NCBI RefSeq assembly: GCF_021044935.1
Contig: NZ_JAJNMP010000004.1
Location: 1-64,000, forward strand
Direction: 5' to 3'
DNA length: 64,000 bases
Source of the DNA: Agromyces cavernae
GTDB lineage: Bacteria > Actinomycetota > Actinomycetes > Actinomycetales > Microbacteriaceae
Positions 39,871 through 49,560 of the stretch are shown in pieces. The notes under the pieces were generated by a model. It was not told the origin of the DNA, made no database searches, and saw nothing but the letters and a program-made list of their open reading frames with translations. Position 1 is the stretch's first letter. The number at the start of each line of letters is the position of its first letter. The translations under genes and the position numbers were made by a program.

Positions 39871-40856
39871 CGTGATGTGTTCCTCTCATTGGCGAGCTGC
39901 GGGGTGGTGTGGAGGTCGAGACGACCGAGCACGGCGAGCACGGCGTCATGCCGGTTGAAGGTGTACAGGTGCAATCCGGGGGCGCCGCCGTCGAGCACGT
40001 CCTGCGCGAGTCGGGCGGCATAGGCGATGCCGAGCTCGGCGCACGATTCGGCGTCGGGCTCGATCTCGAGGTCGATCGCGAGCTCCGACGGCGGTTCGAC
40101 TCCTGTGAGCTCGGTGAGCCTCGCGAGCCTGGCCGGAGTGGTGACCGGCATGATGCCGGGAACGATGGGGATCGTCACCCCGGCCGCACGGGCGCGCTCG
40201 ACGAACCCGAGGTAGTCGTCGGCGTGCCAGAACAGCTGGGTGATCGCGAGGTTCGCGCCGGCGACCTCCTTCGCGAGCAGGGCATCGACGTCCTGGTTCA
40301 GACCGAGGGAGCGCGGATGTCCCGTGGGGAAGGCCGCGACCGCGACCCGCTCGGGCCGTCGCCGCTCGCCGATGCGCGAGGCACCCGGCACGCCGGGAAT
40401 GCCCTCCTGGGCGAACGGCTCGCGCTCCTCCTGCACCCGGTGGATGAGCTGCACGAGCTCGGCCGCGCTGCCGAGGTCGCCGATGCCGGCATCGGGGTCG
40501 GCACCCGCGGGGGGGTCACCGCGAAGCGCGAGGAAGCTCGTGATGCCCGCGTCGAGGAACTCGCGCACGAGGCGATTCGCCTCGGCGTGCGATGAGCCGA
40601 CGCACGTGAGGTGCGCCATGGGCTCGACGTCGGTGTTCTCGAGCATGTACCGCAGCACCGTGAGCGAACGGTCGCGCGACGAGCCGCCCGCGCCGAACGT
40701 CACCGAGATGAAGGCGGGGTCGACCTCGGCGAGCCGGTCGATCGTGCGACCGAGGGCGAGTGCCGCGGCGTCGCTGCGCGGCGGGAAGAGCTCGAACGAG
40801 ATCGGAGGGCGCGGCCGACAGTCCGCGTCCGATGCGTCTTCACCGGTGGCTGCCAT
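39867..40856 (-). CDS. metF: Methylenetetrahydrofolate reductase
   Basis: Makes 5-methyl-THF for methionine synthesis, 329 residues, FAD-dependent barrel. [11 protein letters not shown] near 19 holds the catalytic glutamate, [15 protein letters not shown] follows near 49, and [35 protein letters not shown] near 196 is the flavin/folate region. The ATG at 40856 has GCAGGAGAC upstream. In-frame codons further upstream reach into the leader hairpin and are rejected. It heads the metF-metE operon, whose 5' leader of about 140 bases contains a stem-loop. Confidence 0.95.
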   Translation of the reverse strand: MAATGEDASDADCRPRPPISFELFPPRSDAAALALGRTIDRLAEVDPAFISVTFGAGGSSRDRSLTVLRYMLENTDVEPMAHLTCVGSSHAEANRLVREFLDAGITSFLALRGDPPAGADPDAGIGDLGSAAELVQLIHRVQEEREPFAQEGIPGVPGASRIGERRRPERVAVAAFPTGHPRSLGLNQDVDALLAKEVAGANLAITQLFWHADDYLGFVERARAAGVTIPIVPGIMPVTTPARLARLTELTGVEPPSELAIDLEIEPDAESCAELGIAYAARLAQDVLDGGAPGLHLYTFNRHDAVLAVLGRLDLHTTPQLANERNTSR

Positions 40857-40958
40857 GAGTCGTCTCCTGCGGTGCGAGCCGGTCGGCGGAGGCACGGCGG
40901 GCCGCGTCCCCCTGCCGGAACGGCGGGCGGGTGTCGCGGGCGGGTGCCGGGCTCGGCG

Positions 40959-41035
40959 GTCGCTCCAGGTGAGGGGCATCCGGCCGCTCACCGACGATCA
41001 GGAGCGACGATACGCCTGAGGATCGACCGTCGGAA
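40959..41035 (-). promoter_or_regulatory. metF promoter and leader stem-loop
   Basis: The -35 box TTCCGA (41030-41035) and -10 box TATCGT (41007-41012) are 17 bases apart. Just downstream is a stem-loop at 40968-40992: GGTGAG pairs with CTCACC, then a single mismatch, then GGC pairs with GCC around a 5-base loop. An outer 8-bp inverted repeat (40959-40966 with 41001-41008) encloses it, but its upstream arm overlaps the -10 box. I do not recognise a SAM or cobalamin riboswitch. It may be an operator plus 5' hairpin for methionine control. Confidence 0.45.
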
Positions 41036-41134
41036 CACATGTGACGGAAGGTGACGATCGCCCCGGGGTGATTCCCTGCGCGCGAAGGGACATCCGCCCG
41101 TCGAGCGCCGCTGCTGAACTCGGCGGCGGCGCCG

Positions 41135-42658
41135 TCAGGCCTCGACGGTCGCCGTGAACCGCGCGAACTGCGCGGCGAGCTCGGGTGACGCGAGCGCACG
41201 GATGCGGGTGCCGTCTTCGACGTAGTCGATCGACAGCACCCGGCCAGCCTCGTGCAGGGTCGACACGACCTCGCCGCGGTCGTACGGCACGAGCAGGTCG
41301 ACCTCGATCGCAGGGTCGGGCAGCATGCGCGAGATCGCCGCGAGCACGTCGGCGATACCCTCGCCGGTGCGTGCCGACGCGAAGATCGCGTTCGGTTCGA
41401 GGCCTCGCAGCACGAGCCGCTCTTCGGGTGTCACGAGATCGGCCTTGTTGAACACGATCAGCTCGGGGATGTCGCGGGCGCCGACCTCGCCGATGACGTC
41501 GCGCACCGTGGCGATCTGGCCCGCGGGATCGGGGTGGGCGGCATCGACGACATGCACGATCAGGTCGGAGTCGCCGACCTCTTCGAGGGTCGACCGGAAC
41601 GCCTCGACGAGCTGGTGCGGAAGGTTGCGCACGAAGCCGACGGTGTCGGCGATCGTGTACACGCGACCGTCGGCCGTGGTGTTGCGGCGCACGGTCGCGT
41701 CGAGCGTCGCGAACAGGGCGTTCTCGACGAGCACGCCGGCACCGGTGATGCGGTTCAGCAGGCTCGACTTGCCGGCGTTCGTGTAGCCCGCGATCGCGAC
41801 CGACGGCACGGCGTTGCGCTTGCGATTCGCGCGCTTGGCCTCGCGCGCGGGCTTCATGCCCGCGATCTGCTTGCGCAGCTTCGCCATACGGGAGTGGATG
41901 CGGCGGCGATCCAGCTCGATCTTCGTCTCACCCGGTCCGCGCGAGCCCATGCCCGCCCCTGCGCCGCCGACCTGGCCACCGGCCTGGCGCGACATCGACT
42001 CACCCCAACCACGCAGGCGGGGAAGCAGGTACTCGAGCTGCGCGAGTTCGACCTGCGCCTTGCCCTCACGGCTCTTGGCATGCTGGCTGAAGATGTCGAG
42101 GATGACCGCCGTGCGGTCGATGACCTTGACCTTGACAGCGTCTTCGAGCGCGCGCCGCTGACTCGGGGCGAGCTCGGTGTCGGCCACCACCGTGTCGGCG
42201 CCGAGCGACGCCACGACGTGGCGCAGCTCTTCGACCTTGCCGCGGCCGAGATACGTGCTCGGGTCGGGGTTCGGCCGGCGCTGCAGCACCCCGTCGAGCA
42301 CGCGCGCACCGGCCGTCTCGGCAAGGGCCGAGAGCTCGCGCAACGAGTTCTCGGCGTCGTCGAGCGAGCCCTGCGAGTACACGCCGATGAGCACGACGTT
42401 CTCGAGTCGCAACTGCCGGTACTCGACCTCGGTGACGTCTTCGAGTTCGGTCGAGAGGCCGGCGACACGACGAAGCGCGGCCCGCTCTTCGCGGTCGAAC
42501 TGCTCACCGTCGTTCTCGCCCGACAGGTCATGCGAGCCGTCGGCCATGAGCGCGTCGGCGGCGCCCGTGCCGAAGCGCGTCACGCCGGCCTTGGTCTCTG
42601 CGCCGCGCAGCACCCGCTCGACGGCGTCGTCTGCGGCGGACTGTTCGGCATCGTTCAT
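41135..42658 (-). CDS. hflX: GTPase HflX
   Basis: Ribosome-associated GTPase that splits stalled 70S ribosomes, 507 residues. An N-terminal HflX domain (about 80-260) contains the family phrase GRGKVEELRH near 140 and the linker GPGETKIELDRRRIHSRM near 245. The G domain has G1 GYTNAGKSS, G3 DTVGFVRNLPH and G4 FNKADL. An acidic N-terminal extension of about 70 residues is poorly conserved. The ATG lies seven bases after TAGTGT (42666-42671), so a leaderless start is likely. It is divergent from the methyltransferase gene. Confidence 0.95.
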   Translation of the reverse strand: MNDAEQSAADDAVERVLRGAETKAGVTRFGTGAADALMADGSHDLSGENDGEQFDREERAALRRVAGLSTELEDVTEVEYRQLRLENVVLIGVYSQGSLDDAENSLRELSALAETAGARVLDGVLQRRPNPDPSTYLGRGKVEELRHVVASLGADTVVADTELAPSQRRALEDAVKVKVIDRTAVILDIFSQHAKSREGKAQVELAQLEYLLPRLRGWGESMSRQAGGQVGGAGAGMGSRGPGETKIELDRRRIHSRMAKLRKQIAGMKPAREAKRANRKRNAVPSVAIAGYTNAGKSSLLNRITGAGVLVENALFATLDATVRRNTTADGRVYTIADTVGFVRNLPHQLVEAFRSTLEEVGDSDLIVHVVDAAHPDPAGQIATVRDVIGEVGARDIPELIVFNKADLVTPEERLVLRGLEPNAIFASARTGEGIADVLAAISRMLPDPAIEVDLLVPYDRGEVVSTLHEAGRVLSIDYVEDGTRIRALASPELAAQFARFTATVEA

Positions 42659-42671
42659 CCTGTCAACACTA

Positions 42672-42777
42672 CTTCGGTTCGCGTGCGATAGGTTCCCCGG
42701 TGAGCACTGCATGGCTTCGGACCAGTCCTTAGCATGGCTTCGGACCAGTCCTTCGGTTCGCGTGCGATAGGTTCCCC
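42672..42777. repeat. Duplicated promoter and start-codon segments
   Basis: A 27-bp segment (42672-42698) that includes TAGGTT is repeated exactly at 42751-42777, immediately before the methyltransferase ATG. Between the copies, a 22-bp segment containing ATGGCTTCGGACCAG occurs twice (42709-42730 and 42732-42753). The same 15 bases, with one change, begin the real gene at 42781. This is a local amplification of a promoter together with the first codons. Confidence 0.85.
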
Positions 42778-42780
42778 TGT

Positions 42781-43380
42781 ATGCCTTCGGACCACTACTT
42801 CACCGCTCGACCCGCCGGTGAGGCTGCGCTCCGCACGATCACCGTCACGCTTGCCGGACGCGAGCTGACGGTCACGACTGCCGGTGGCGTGTTCAGCCCC
42901 GAGCATCTCGATACCGGCACGCGCGTGCTGCTCGAGCGTGTGCCCGCCCCGCCCGCGCGCGGCGACCTTCTCGACCTCGGTTGCGGGTGGGGGCCGATCG
43001 CGATCAGTCTCGCGTTGCAGGCACCCGACGCCACGGTGTGGGCCGTCGATGTCAACGAACGTGCGCTCGACCTCATGCGCCGCAACGCCGCGAGCCTCGG
43101 GCTCGCCAACGTCAGGGCCGTACTGCCCGACGAGGTTCCGGCCGACGTTCGGCTCGCCGCGATCTGGTCGAACCCCCCGATCCGCATCGGCAAGGCCGAG
43201 CTGCACGCACTGCTCGAGTCCTGGCTCCCCCGCCTCGACGACGATGCGAGCGCATGGCTCGTCGTCGCCAAGCAGCTCGGAGCCGACTCGCTGCAGCGCT
43301 GGATCGCCGACGAACTCGGCTTCGACGTCGAGCGTGCCGAGACCTCGAAGGGCTTCAGGGTGCTCGAAGCGCGGCGCTGA
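42781..43380 (+). CDS. Class I SAM-dependent methyltransferase (RsmC-like)
   Basis: A 199-residue methyltransferase. The SAM loop LLDLGCGWGPIAI is near residue 63, the acidic ribose-binding AVDVNERAL near 89, and the catalytic NPPIRIGK near 129, a motif of N6-adenine and N2-guanine RNA or DNA methyltransferases. It resembles the C-terminal half of RsmC/RlmG enzymes that methylate 16S or 23S rRNA; the target is not certain. The ATG is seven bases after a TAGGTT box, so a leaderless message is likely. It is preceded by repeated copies of its own promoter and start. Confidence 0.9.
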   Translation: MPSDHYFTARPAGEAALRTITVTLAGRELTVTTAGGVFSPEHLDTGTRVLLERVPAPPARGDLLDLGCGWGPIAISLALQAPDATVWAVDVNERALDLMRRNAASLGLANVRAVLPDEVPADVRLAAIWSNPPIRIGKAELHALLESWLPRLDDDASAWLVVAKQLGADSLQRWIADELGFDVERAETSKGFRVLEARR

Positions 43381-43387
43381 GCCGAGC

Positions 43388-44269
43388 TCAGGCCAGCGTC
43401 AGCACCCCGTCGAACACCAGCTCGGCAGGACCCGACAGAGCCACATGCTCGCCGTCGTCGGCCTGGAACATGCGCACACCGAGCACGCCGCCCGGAACCT
43501 TCACGCGCCAGTCGTTCGGTGCGCCCGCGCCCGCCCAGTGCCGCACTGCGAGCGCGGAGGCGACGGCTCCGGTACCGCACGAGAGCGTCTCGCCCGACCC
43601 CCGCTCGTGCACGCGCATGCGGATGCGACCGACGCCGTCTTCGACGAGCGGCTCGGCGGGGACCACGAACTCGATGTTGGCCCCATGGGCGGGTTCGGGG
43701 TCGAGGATGGGCTGATAGCCGAGGTCGAGGCCCTCGAGCTCGTCGTCGTCGGCGAGGGCGACCACGATGTGCGGATTCCCGACGTCGATGCCGAGGCCCG
43801 GTCGCGGAACTGGAAGCTGCTTCGCCCGCACGAGGGGCTCGCCGCCGTCGAGCCGCCAGAAACCGAGGTCTGCCTGGAACCCGTTGGCGGTGCGGCTCAC
43901 GGTGCGCACGCCGGCACGCGTGCCGATGGCGATCTCGTCACCGGGGTGCAGGTCGGCAAGTCCCTGGTCGAGCAGGTACTTCGTGTAGACGCGGATGCCG
44001 TTGCCGCACATCTCGGAGACCGAGCCGTCGGAGTTCCAGTAGTCCATGAACCACGCGGCATGCGGGTTCTCGGCGAGCGCCGCGGCGCCCGCGTCGAGGT
44101 TCGCCGATCGCACTGCGCGGATGACGCCGTCGGCGCCCACGCCGAACCGGCGGTCGCAGATGGCGGCGATCTGCGAGGGCGTCAACTCGGATTCACCCTC
44201 GGGATCGCTGAAGAGCACGAAATCGTTGCCGGTGCCCTGGCCCTTGGTGAATCGCAGATCGAACGACAT
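43388..44269 (-). CDS. dapF: Diaminopimelate epimerase
   Basis: Interconverts LL- and meso-diaminopimelate for lysine and cell wall synthesis, 293 residues. The two catalytic cysteines are Cys88 in SEMCGNGIR and Cys231 in SCGTGA, each in one of the two pseudo-symmetric domains. [11 protein letters not shown] at 10-20 is the family start. The ATG at 44269 sits six bases after TAGACT, whose TAG is also the miaA stop codon, so dapF may have its own leaderless promoter besides co-transcription with miaA. Confidence 0.97.
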   Translation of the reverse strand: MSFDLRFTKGQGTGNDFVLFSDPEGESELTPSQIAAICDRRFGVGADGVIRAVRSANLDAGAAALAENPHAAWFMDYWNSDGSVSEMCGNGIRVYTKYLLDQGLADLHPGDEIAIGTRAGVRTVSRTANGFQADLGFWRLDGGEPLVRAKQLPVPRPGLGIDVGNPHIVVALADDDELEGLDLGYQPILDPEPAHGANIEFVVPAEPLVEDGVGRIRMRVHERGSGETLSCGTGAVASALAVRHWAGAGAPNDWRVKVPGGVLGVRMFQADDGEHVALSGPAELVFDGVLTLA

Positions 44270-44273
44270 CACC

Positions 44274-45194
44274 TCAGTCTAGGGTCGCCAGACGGCCGAG
44301 TTCGGCGGCGCGGGCCGACGCGTCGTCGGCGTCGATCGTGACGGCATCGCCATAGCGCTTGAACCAGCCGACCTGGCGCCGTGCATAGGTGCGGGTGAGT
44401 TGCTGCGTCTCTGCGACCGCGTCGGCGCGGGTCATGCGACCGTTGAGTTCACCGAGCGCCTGCGCGTAGCCGATCGCCTTTCGTGCGGTCACCCCGCGCT
44501 CGATGCCGAGCGGCAGAAGGCCGCGCACCTCGTCGACGAGCCCGCGCCGCCACATGTCGAGCGCGCGTGCGTCGAGGCGCTCGACGAGGCGCCCACGCTC
44601 GCTGCGCAGGTGCACGATGCGATGCTCGCGCCACGGCACCGGCTCATCGGGCAACCGCGCCGCCTTGGGCTCGCCGGTCAGCTCGATGACCTCGAGCGCG
44701 CGAACGATGCGGCGGCCGTTCTGGGCGTCGACGCTCGCCGCAGTCACCGCGTCGATGCCGCGCAGCCTCGCATGCAGGAGCCCGGGACCGAGCTCGGCCA
44801 GCTCGGCCTCGAGCCTCGCCCGCAGCTCGGGATCGGTGCCCGGGAACCTGAAGTCGTGGATCACGCTCGACACGTAGAGGCCCGAACCGCCGACGAGGAG
44901 GGCGACCGCGCCCCTCGCGACGATCTCGTCGACCACGCCTCGGGCCGCCGACTGGTAGGCCGCCACCGAGGCGTCTTCGGTGACATCGAGCACGTCGAGC
45001 AGGTGGTGCGGCACACCGCGGCGCTCGGCGGGCGAGAGTTTCGCCGTACCGATGTCCATGCCGCGGTAGAGCTGCATGGCGTCGGCGTTCACGACCTCTG
45101 CGGCTCGGCCGGCCCGTTCGAGTGCCGCCGCGAGGTCGAGCGCGAAGTCGGACTTGCCGGTGCCCGTCGCGCCGACGATCGCGATGAGCGACAC
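44274..45194 (-). CDS. miaA: tRNA dimethylallyltransferase
   Basis: Adds the isopentenyl group to A37 of tRNAs reading UNN codons, 306 residues. The P-loop GATGTGKS is at residues 8-15, followed by [19 protein letters not shown] and [11 protein letters not shown], all diagnostic. The C-terminal [11 protein letters not shown] is the tRNA-binding tail. The GTG start at 45194 lies one base after the miaB TGA. MiaB acts next on the same base, so the gene order follows the order of modification on a shared substrate. Confidence 0.96.
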   Translation of the reverse strand: MSLIAIVGATGTGKSDFALDLAAALERAGRAAEVVNADAMQLYRGMDIGTAKLSPAERRGVPHHLLDVLDVTEDASVAAYQSAARGVVDEIVARGAVALLVGGSGLYVSSVIHDFRFPGTDPELRARLEAELAELGPGLLHARLRGIDAVTAASVDAQNGRRIVRALEVIELTGEPKAARLPDEPVPWREHRIVHLRSERGRLVERLDARALDMWRRGLVDEVRGLLPLGIERGVTARKAIGYAQALGELNGRMTRADAVAETQQLTRTYARRQVGWFKRYGDAVTIDADDASARAAELGRLATLD

Positions 45195-45195
45195 G

Positions 45196-46791
45196 TCAGC
45201 GCTGGCCGTCGGTGGGATCGTAGATCGGCATGGTGCCGACGCCGGGTGCGACGAGGGGTTCGGCGGTGCGAGCGCGAAGCGTCGGCAGTCCGAGCGAGAC
45301 CCGGCGTGCGTCGGATGACCCACCCGCGACCGGCACTGCACAGCTCTCGGCTTCGGCACGATCCCACGCGTCGCCCGCCCGTGTTCGGCGGATGGCCAAC
45401 GGGTTCTCGTCGACCGAGTCGGCCAGCAGGTGGAACGGCGCGGCGCGGGTGATCGTCACCGACACGACGTCACCCGGTCGAGGCACGTCGGAACCGGCGG
45501 GCACCTCGAAGTGCACGAGGCGGCTGTCTTCGGCGCGACCGCTGAGCCGGTGGGTCTCGGCGTCCTTCTTGCCCTCGCCCGAAGAGACGAGCACCTCGAC
45601 TGCACGGCCGACGAGCCTCTCGTTCTCCTCCCATGAGATGCGCTCCTGCAGCGCGGTGAGGCGCTCGTAACGCTCCTGCACGACGGCCTTCGGCACCTGG
45701 TCGTCCATGGTCGCCGCCGGTGTTCCCGGGCGGATCGAGTACTGGAACGTGAACGCCGATGCGAACCGTGCGGCCTCGACGACGCGGAGGGTCTCTTGGA
45801 AGTCCTCTTCGGTCTCACCCGGGAAGCCCACGATGATGTCGGTCGAGATCGCCGCGTTCGGGATCTTCGCCCGCACCCTGTCGAGGATGCCGAGGAACTT
45901 CTCGGAGCGGTACGACCGGCGCATCGCCTTGAGGATGCGGTCGGAGCCCGATTGCAGCGGCATGTGCAGCTGGGGCATGACATTGGGCGTCTCGGCCATC
46001 GCATCGATCACGTCGTCAGTGAATGCCGCCGGGTGCGGGCTCGTGAACCGGATGCGTTCGAGACCCTCGATCTGCCCCGCGGCACGCAGCAACTTGCCGA
46101 ACGCCTGCCGGTCGCCGAACTCGACGCCGTAGGAGTTCACGTTCTGCCCGAGCAGGGTGACCTCGACGGCGCCGTCGTCGACGAGCGCTTGGATCTCGGC
46201 CAGGATCTCGCCCGGCCTGCGGTCCTTCTCTTTGCCGCGCAGTGCCGGCACGATGCAGAAGGTGCACGTGTTGTTGCACCCGACCGAAATCGAGACCCAC
46301 CCGCTGTAGGTGGAGTCGCGCTTGGTCGGCAGGGTCGACGGGAAGACCTCGAGGGCGTCGAGGATCTCGAGCTGCGCCTCGTCGTTGTGTCGTGCACGTT
46401 CGAGCAGGCTCGGCAGCGACCCCATGTTGTGCGTGCCGAACACGACGTCGACCCAGGGCGCCTTCTCGAGGATGACGTTCTTGTCTTTCTGGGCGAGGCA
46501 ACCGCCGACCGCGATCTGCATGCCGGTGTGGCGACGCTTGACGCCGGCGAGGTGCCCGAGGTTGCCATAGAGCTTGTTGTCGGCGTTCTCGCGCACCGCG
46601 CACGTATTGATGACGACGACGTCGGGCTCGGCGCCGTCGGCGGGAACGTACCCGGCCGCCTCGAGCGAGCCGCTCAGCCGCTCGGAGTCGTGGACGTTCA
46701 TCTGGCACCCGAAGGTGCGGACCTCGTACGTGCGCGGAGCGGGTGACGACTGCGTCACCGCGCCCGATACGACCTCGTGAATGGTGCTCAT
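45196..46791 (-). CDS. miaB: tRNA-2-methylthio-N6-dimethylallyladenosine synthase
   Basis: Radical-SAM methylthiotransferase, 531 residues. The N-terminal UPF0004 domain has cysteines 29, 64 and 98 for its iron-sulfur cluster; the radical-SAM triad is Cys172, Cys176 and Cys179 in [16 protein letters not shown]-binding domain lies near 400-465. The C-terminal 60 residues after TRAM are variable and longer than in E. coli. The ATG at 46791 is the first good start. It precedes miaA directly and follows recX by about 12 bases. Confidence 0.96.
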   Translation of the reverse strand: MSTIHEVVSGAVTQSSPAPRTYEVRTFGCQMNVHDSERLSGSLEAAGYVPADGAEPDVVVINTCAVRENADNKLYGNLGHLAGVKRRHTGMQIAVGGCLAQKDKNVILEKAPWVDVVFGTHNMGSLPSLLERARHNDEAQLEILDALEVFPSTLPTKRDSTYSGWVSISVGCNNTCTFCIVPALRGKEKDRRPGEILAEIQALVDDGAVEVTLLGQNVNSYGVEFGDRQAFGKLLRAAGQIEGLERIRFTSPHPAAFTDDVIDAMAETPNVMPQLHMPLQSGSDRILKAMRRSYRSEKFLGILDRVRAKIPNAAISTDIIVGFPGETEEDFQETLRVVEAARFASAFTFQYSIRPGTPAATMDDQVPKAVVQERYERLTALQERISWEENERLVGRAVEVLVSSGEGKKDAETHRLSGRAEDSRLVHFEVPAGSDVPRPGDVVSVTITRAAPFHLLADSVDENPLAIRRTRAGDAWDRAEAESCAVPVAGGSSDARRVSLGLPTLRARTAEPLVAPGVGTMPIYDPTDGQR

Positions 46792-46803
46792 GATCGCACC
46801 AGT

Positions 46804-47400
46804 TTACGAGCCCGGCGCGGCGATCGCCGCCGTCACCGCCTCGCGCACGATGTCGCTCGAGTAGCCCCGCCGCTGCAGGAACGCCGCGAGGCGGCGCTCG
46901 GCGGTCTGTCGGTCGAGGCCGGTGAGCTGGCGAGCCCGACGTTCGGCGACGGCCAGCGCGTTCGCACGCTCGGTCTCGGGGTCGAGGTCTTCGACGGCAG
47001 CCTGTGCGATGGCCCCGTCGATGCCTCGGCGGTTCAGCTCGTTCATGATCGCGCCGCTCCCGCGCCCGCGGCGCGCGCCGTGGCTGTGCACGAGCTGTTC
47101 GGCGAGCCGCGCGTCGTCGAGGTAACCGAGGCGTTCGTAGCGCCCGATCCACTCGTCGATCTCGTGCTCGTCGAGCCCGTGCTCTGCGAGTACCGAGCGA
47201 ACCTCGATCACCGAGAGCGCAGATCGCCGCAGGCGGGAGACGACCAGACGGTCGATGCGCTCGTCACGCTCGACCCCGGTCTCGGGCGGGGCGGCGGTCG
47301 GCGAGTCGATGACCTCTGCATCGGCGCGCACCCACGGCAGGTACGTGACCGGGGCGAGCCGTTCTGAGGCCGCGTCGCTCATCATGCTCTCCCCGGTCAT
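46804..47400 (-). CDS. recX: RecX regulatory protein
   Basis: Binds RecA filaments and limits recombination, 198 residues. The basic helical repeats are visible: RLVVSRLRRSALSVIEVRSVL, DEWIGRYERLGYLDDARLAEQLV (the GYLDDARLA phrase is the family signature) and the C-terminal FLQRRGYSSDIVREAV. The first 45 residues are an acidic extension. The ATG at 47400 has GGGAGG five bases upstream; ATGs at 47385 and 47382 with GGGGAG are alternatives. It lies 29 bases after recA, as in most actinobacteria, so it is probably SOS-induced with recA. Confidence 0.92.
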   Translation of the reverse strand: MTGESMMSDAASERLAPVTYLPWVRADAEVIDSPTAAPPETGVERDERIDRLVVSRLRRSALSVIEVRSVLAEHGLDEHEIDEWIGRYERLGYLDDARLAEQLVHSHGARRGRGSGAIMNELNRRGIDGAIAQAAVEDLDPETERANALAVAERRARQLTGLDRQTAERRLAAFLQRRGYSSDIVREAVTAAIAAPGS

Positions 47401-47429
47401 CGGGCCCTCCCAGTCATCGCACCGCTGCG

Positions 47430-48491
<1,062 letters not shown>

Positions 48492-48700
48492 GGTGTGGGC
48501 TCCTTCGATGCTCGGTTGCTGCTGCCTCTAGGCTGTCGTTCCACGTTGCGGGCCCCGGCTGACCGGTGCTGACCCGCGGCGTCTCGCGACAAGGCGGTTG
48601 CGGTGTGTTCCGACGCATCGACCGTATGGCCGGCCACCGACATCGGACGCCGTCACCGGCGGAGATGTGGATGGATGCGCTGGAACTCCTGCTGTTGAGG

Positions 48701-48730
48701 AGACTACCCCAGCGACCGAACAGATGTTCG
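48701..48730 (-). promoter_or_regulatory. recA promoter with SOS box
   Basis: CGAACAGATGTTCG (48717-48730) is a perfect match to the CGAAC-N4-GTTCG LexA site. A TAGTCT -10 box lies downstream on the minus strand at 48701-48706, so bound LexA would cover the -35 region. The transcribed leader to the recA ATG is about 200 bases; I see no ORF or clear hairpin in it. Confidence 0.75.
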
Positions 48731-48775
48731 AAGATACCCCGCGTGTCGAGGACGTCTTCGGGGATCGGGCAGCGC

Positions 48776-49018
48776 TCAGCGTCCGCCGTGGCGACTGTCG
48801 CCCGGCACCGGCCTGCCGGCTCCGTGGCGGCGCTCCTCCGGGACATCCGTCGCATCGCACAACGCGAGCCAGACCTCACGCGGTCGCACGCCCGCCGCGA
48901 GCGCCTCGCGGGCCGTGCGCCCGCCGAGCTTCGCGAGCACGAGGTCGTTCACGACGACCCCGCCGTAGCCCACCCCGAACTCGGCGTCGACGGCGATCTG
49001 GAACTCGCTGAGCTTCAT
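48776..49018 (-). CDS. DUF3046 domain-containing protein
   Basis: An 80-residue protein of unknown function. The family phrases MKLSEFQIAVDAEFG, VLAKLGGRTAREALAAGV, PREVWLALCDATDVPEERRHG fill the first 67 residues; the tail is not conserved. It sits between clgR and recA, its usual place in actinobacteria. The ATG start at 49018 has a GAGAGAG-type purine stretch upstream. A role in DNA repair is suggested only by location. Confidence 0.85.
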   Translation of the reverse strand: MKLSEFQIAVDAEFGVGYGGVVVNDLVLAKLGGRTAREALAAGVRPREVWLALCDATDVPEERRHGAGRPVPGDSRHGGR

Positions 49019-49096
49019 CGGCCTCTCTCCCGGACACGACTTCGGCCGGTCCGCGGACCGGCCGAAGCATTCGATTGTCTGTGGTGACGGACGCGG

Positions 49097-49405
49097 TCAG
49101 CGCACCATCATGTCGGCGTCGAACTCGGCGACGAGCTCGTCGGGAAGGCTGTCGGGCACCACGCTCAGGCCCTCGAGCACTGCGATGCGGTCGCCGACCT
49201 CGTGCATGATCACCGAGATCGGCGTGTCGAGCGCATCGGCGACCGACGCGAGGATCTCGCTCGAGGCCTCTTTCTGACCCCGCTCGACCTCGCTCAGGTA
49301 GCCGAGCGCGACGCTCGCCTTGGACGCCACCTGCCGGAGCGTGCGCCCCTTCTGCAGCCGGAAGTCCCTCAACACATCGCCGATCTCCTGTCGAACCAGA
49401 ACCAT
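49097..49405 (-). CDS. clgR: XRE-family regulator, ClgR-like
   Basis: A 102-residue transcription factor with an HTH_3 domain at about 8-65 (LRQVASKASVALGYLSEVERGQKEAS). The C-terminal end, LPDELVAEFDADMMVR, ends in hydrophobic residues of the sort recognised by Clp proteases. ClgR activates clp genes in actinobacteria, and its usual position between cinA and recA supports the name, although here cinA is displaced by about 5.7 kb. The ATG has the strong GAGGAGG site. A TAGACT box upstream (about 49472-49477) may be its promoter. Confidence 0.82.
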   Translation of the reverse strand: MVLVRQEIGDVLRDFRLQKGRTLRQVASKASVALGYLSEVERGQKEASSEILASVADALDTPISVIMHEVGDRIAVLEGLSVVPDSLPDELVAEFDADMMVR

Positions 49406-49510
49406 CGGGGAACCTCCTCTACTGTGCCTGCGGCCTCGCCGAGACCGGAAACGGGAGAGCCAGTCTACCCGACCCTCGTGGCTTCCAATCTAGCGTGGCA
49501 CACTGGAGCT

Positions 49511-49550
49511 TTCGTGTGAACCTCGCCACATGTAACAGGGTGTTCACGAA
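49511..49550. repeat. Imperfect inverted repeat between clgR and tctA
   Basis: TTCGTGTGAAC (49511-49521) faces GTTCACGAA (49542-49550), an imperfect inverted repeat with a two-base insertion in one arm and a 20-base spacer. It lies upstream of clgR and beyond the tctA stop. It may be part of clgR control or a weak terminator for tctA. Confidence 0.35.
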
Positions 49551-49560
49551 GAAAATTCCG

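Noticed and set aside
37300..40023. 907-codon open frame opposite metE
   Set aside because: Antisense artefact; composition is low complexity and metE on the other strand is complete.
40857..40991. N-terminal extension of metF from an upstream ATG
   Set aside because: The extension runs through the leader stem-loop region, is Arg/Pro-rich and is not part of the MetF family; the ATG at 40856 has a ribosome-binding site.
40857..41040. SAM or cobalamin riboswitch before metF-metE
   Set aside because: The core sequences I would expect for the SAM-IV/SAM-I or B12 classes were not found; AGGAGAC near the start codon is simply the ribosome-binding site.
48776..49405. Toxin-antitoxin pair (small ORF plus HTH gene)
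   Set aside because: The small ORF matches DUF3046 and the HTH gene matches ClgR; both are conserved neighbours of recA, not a toxin system.
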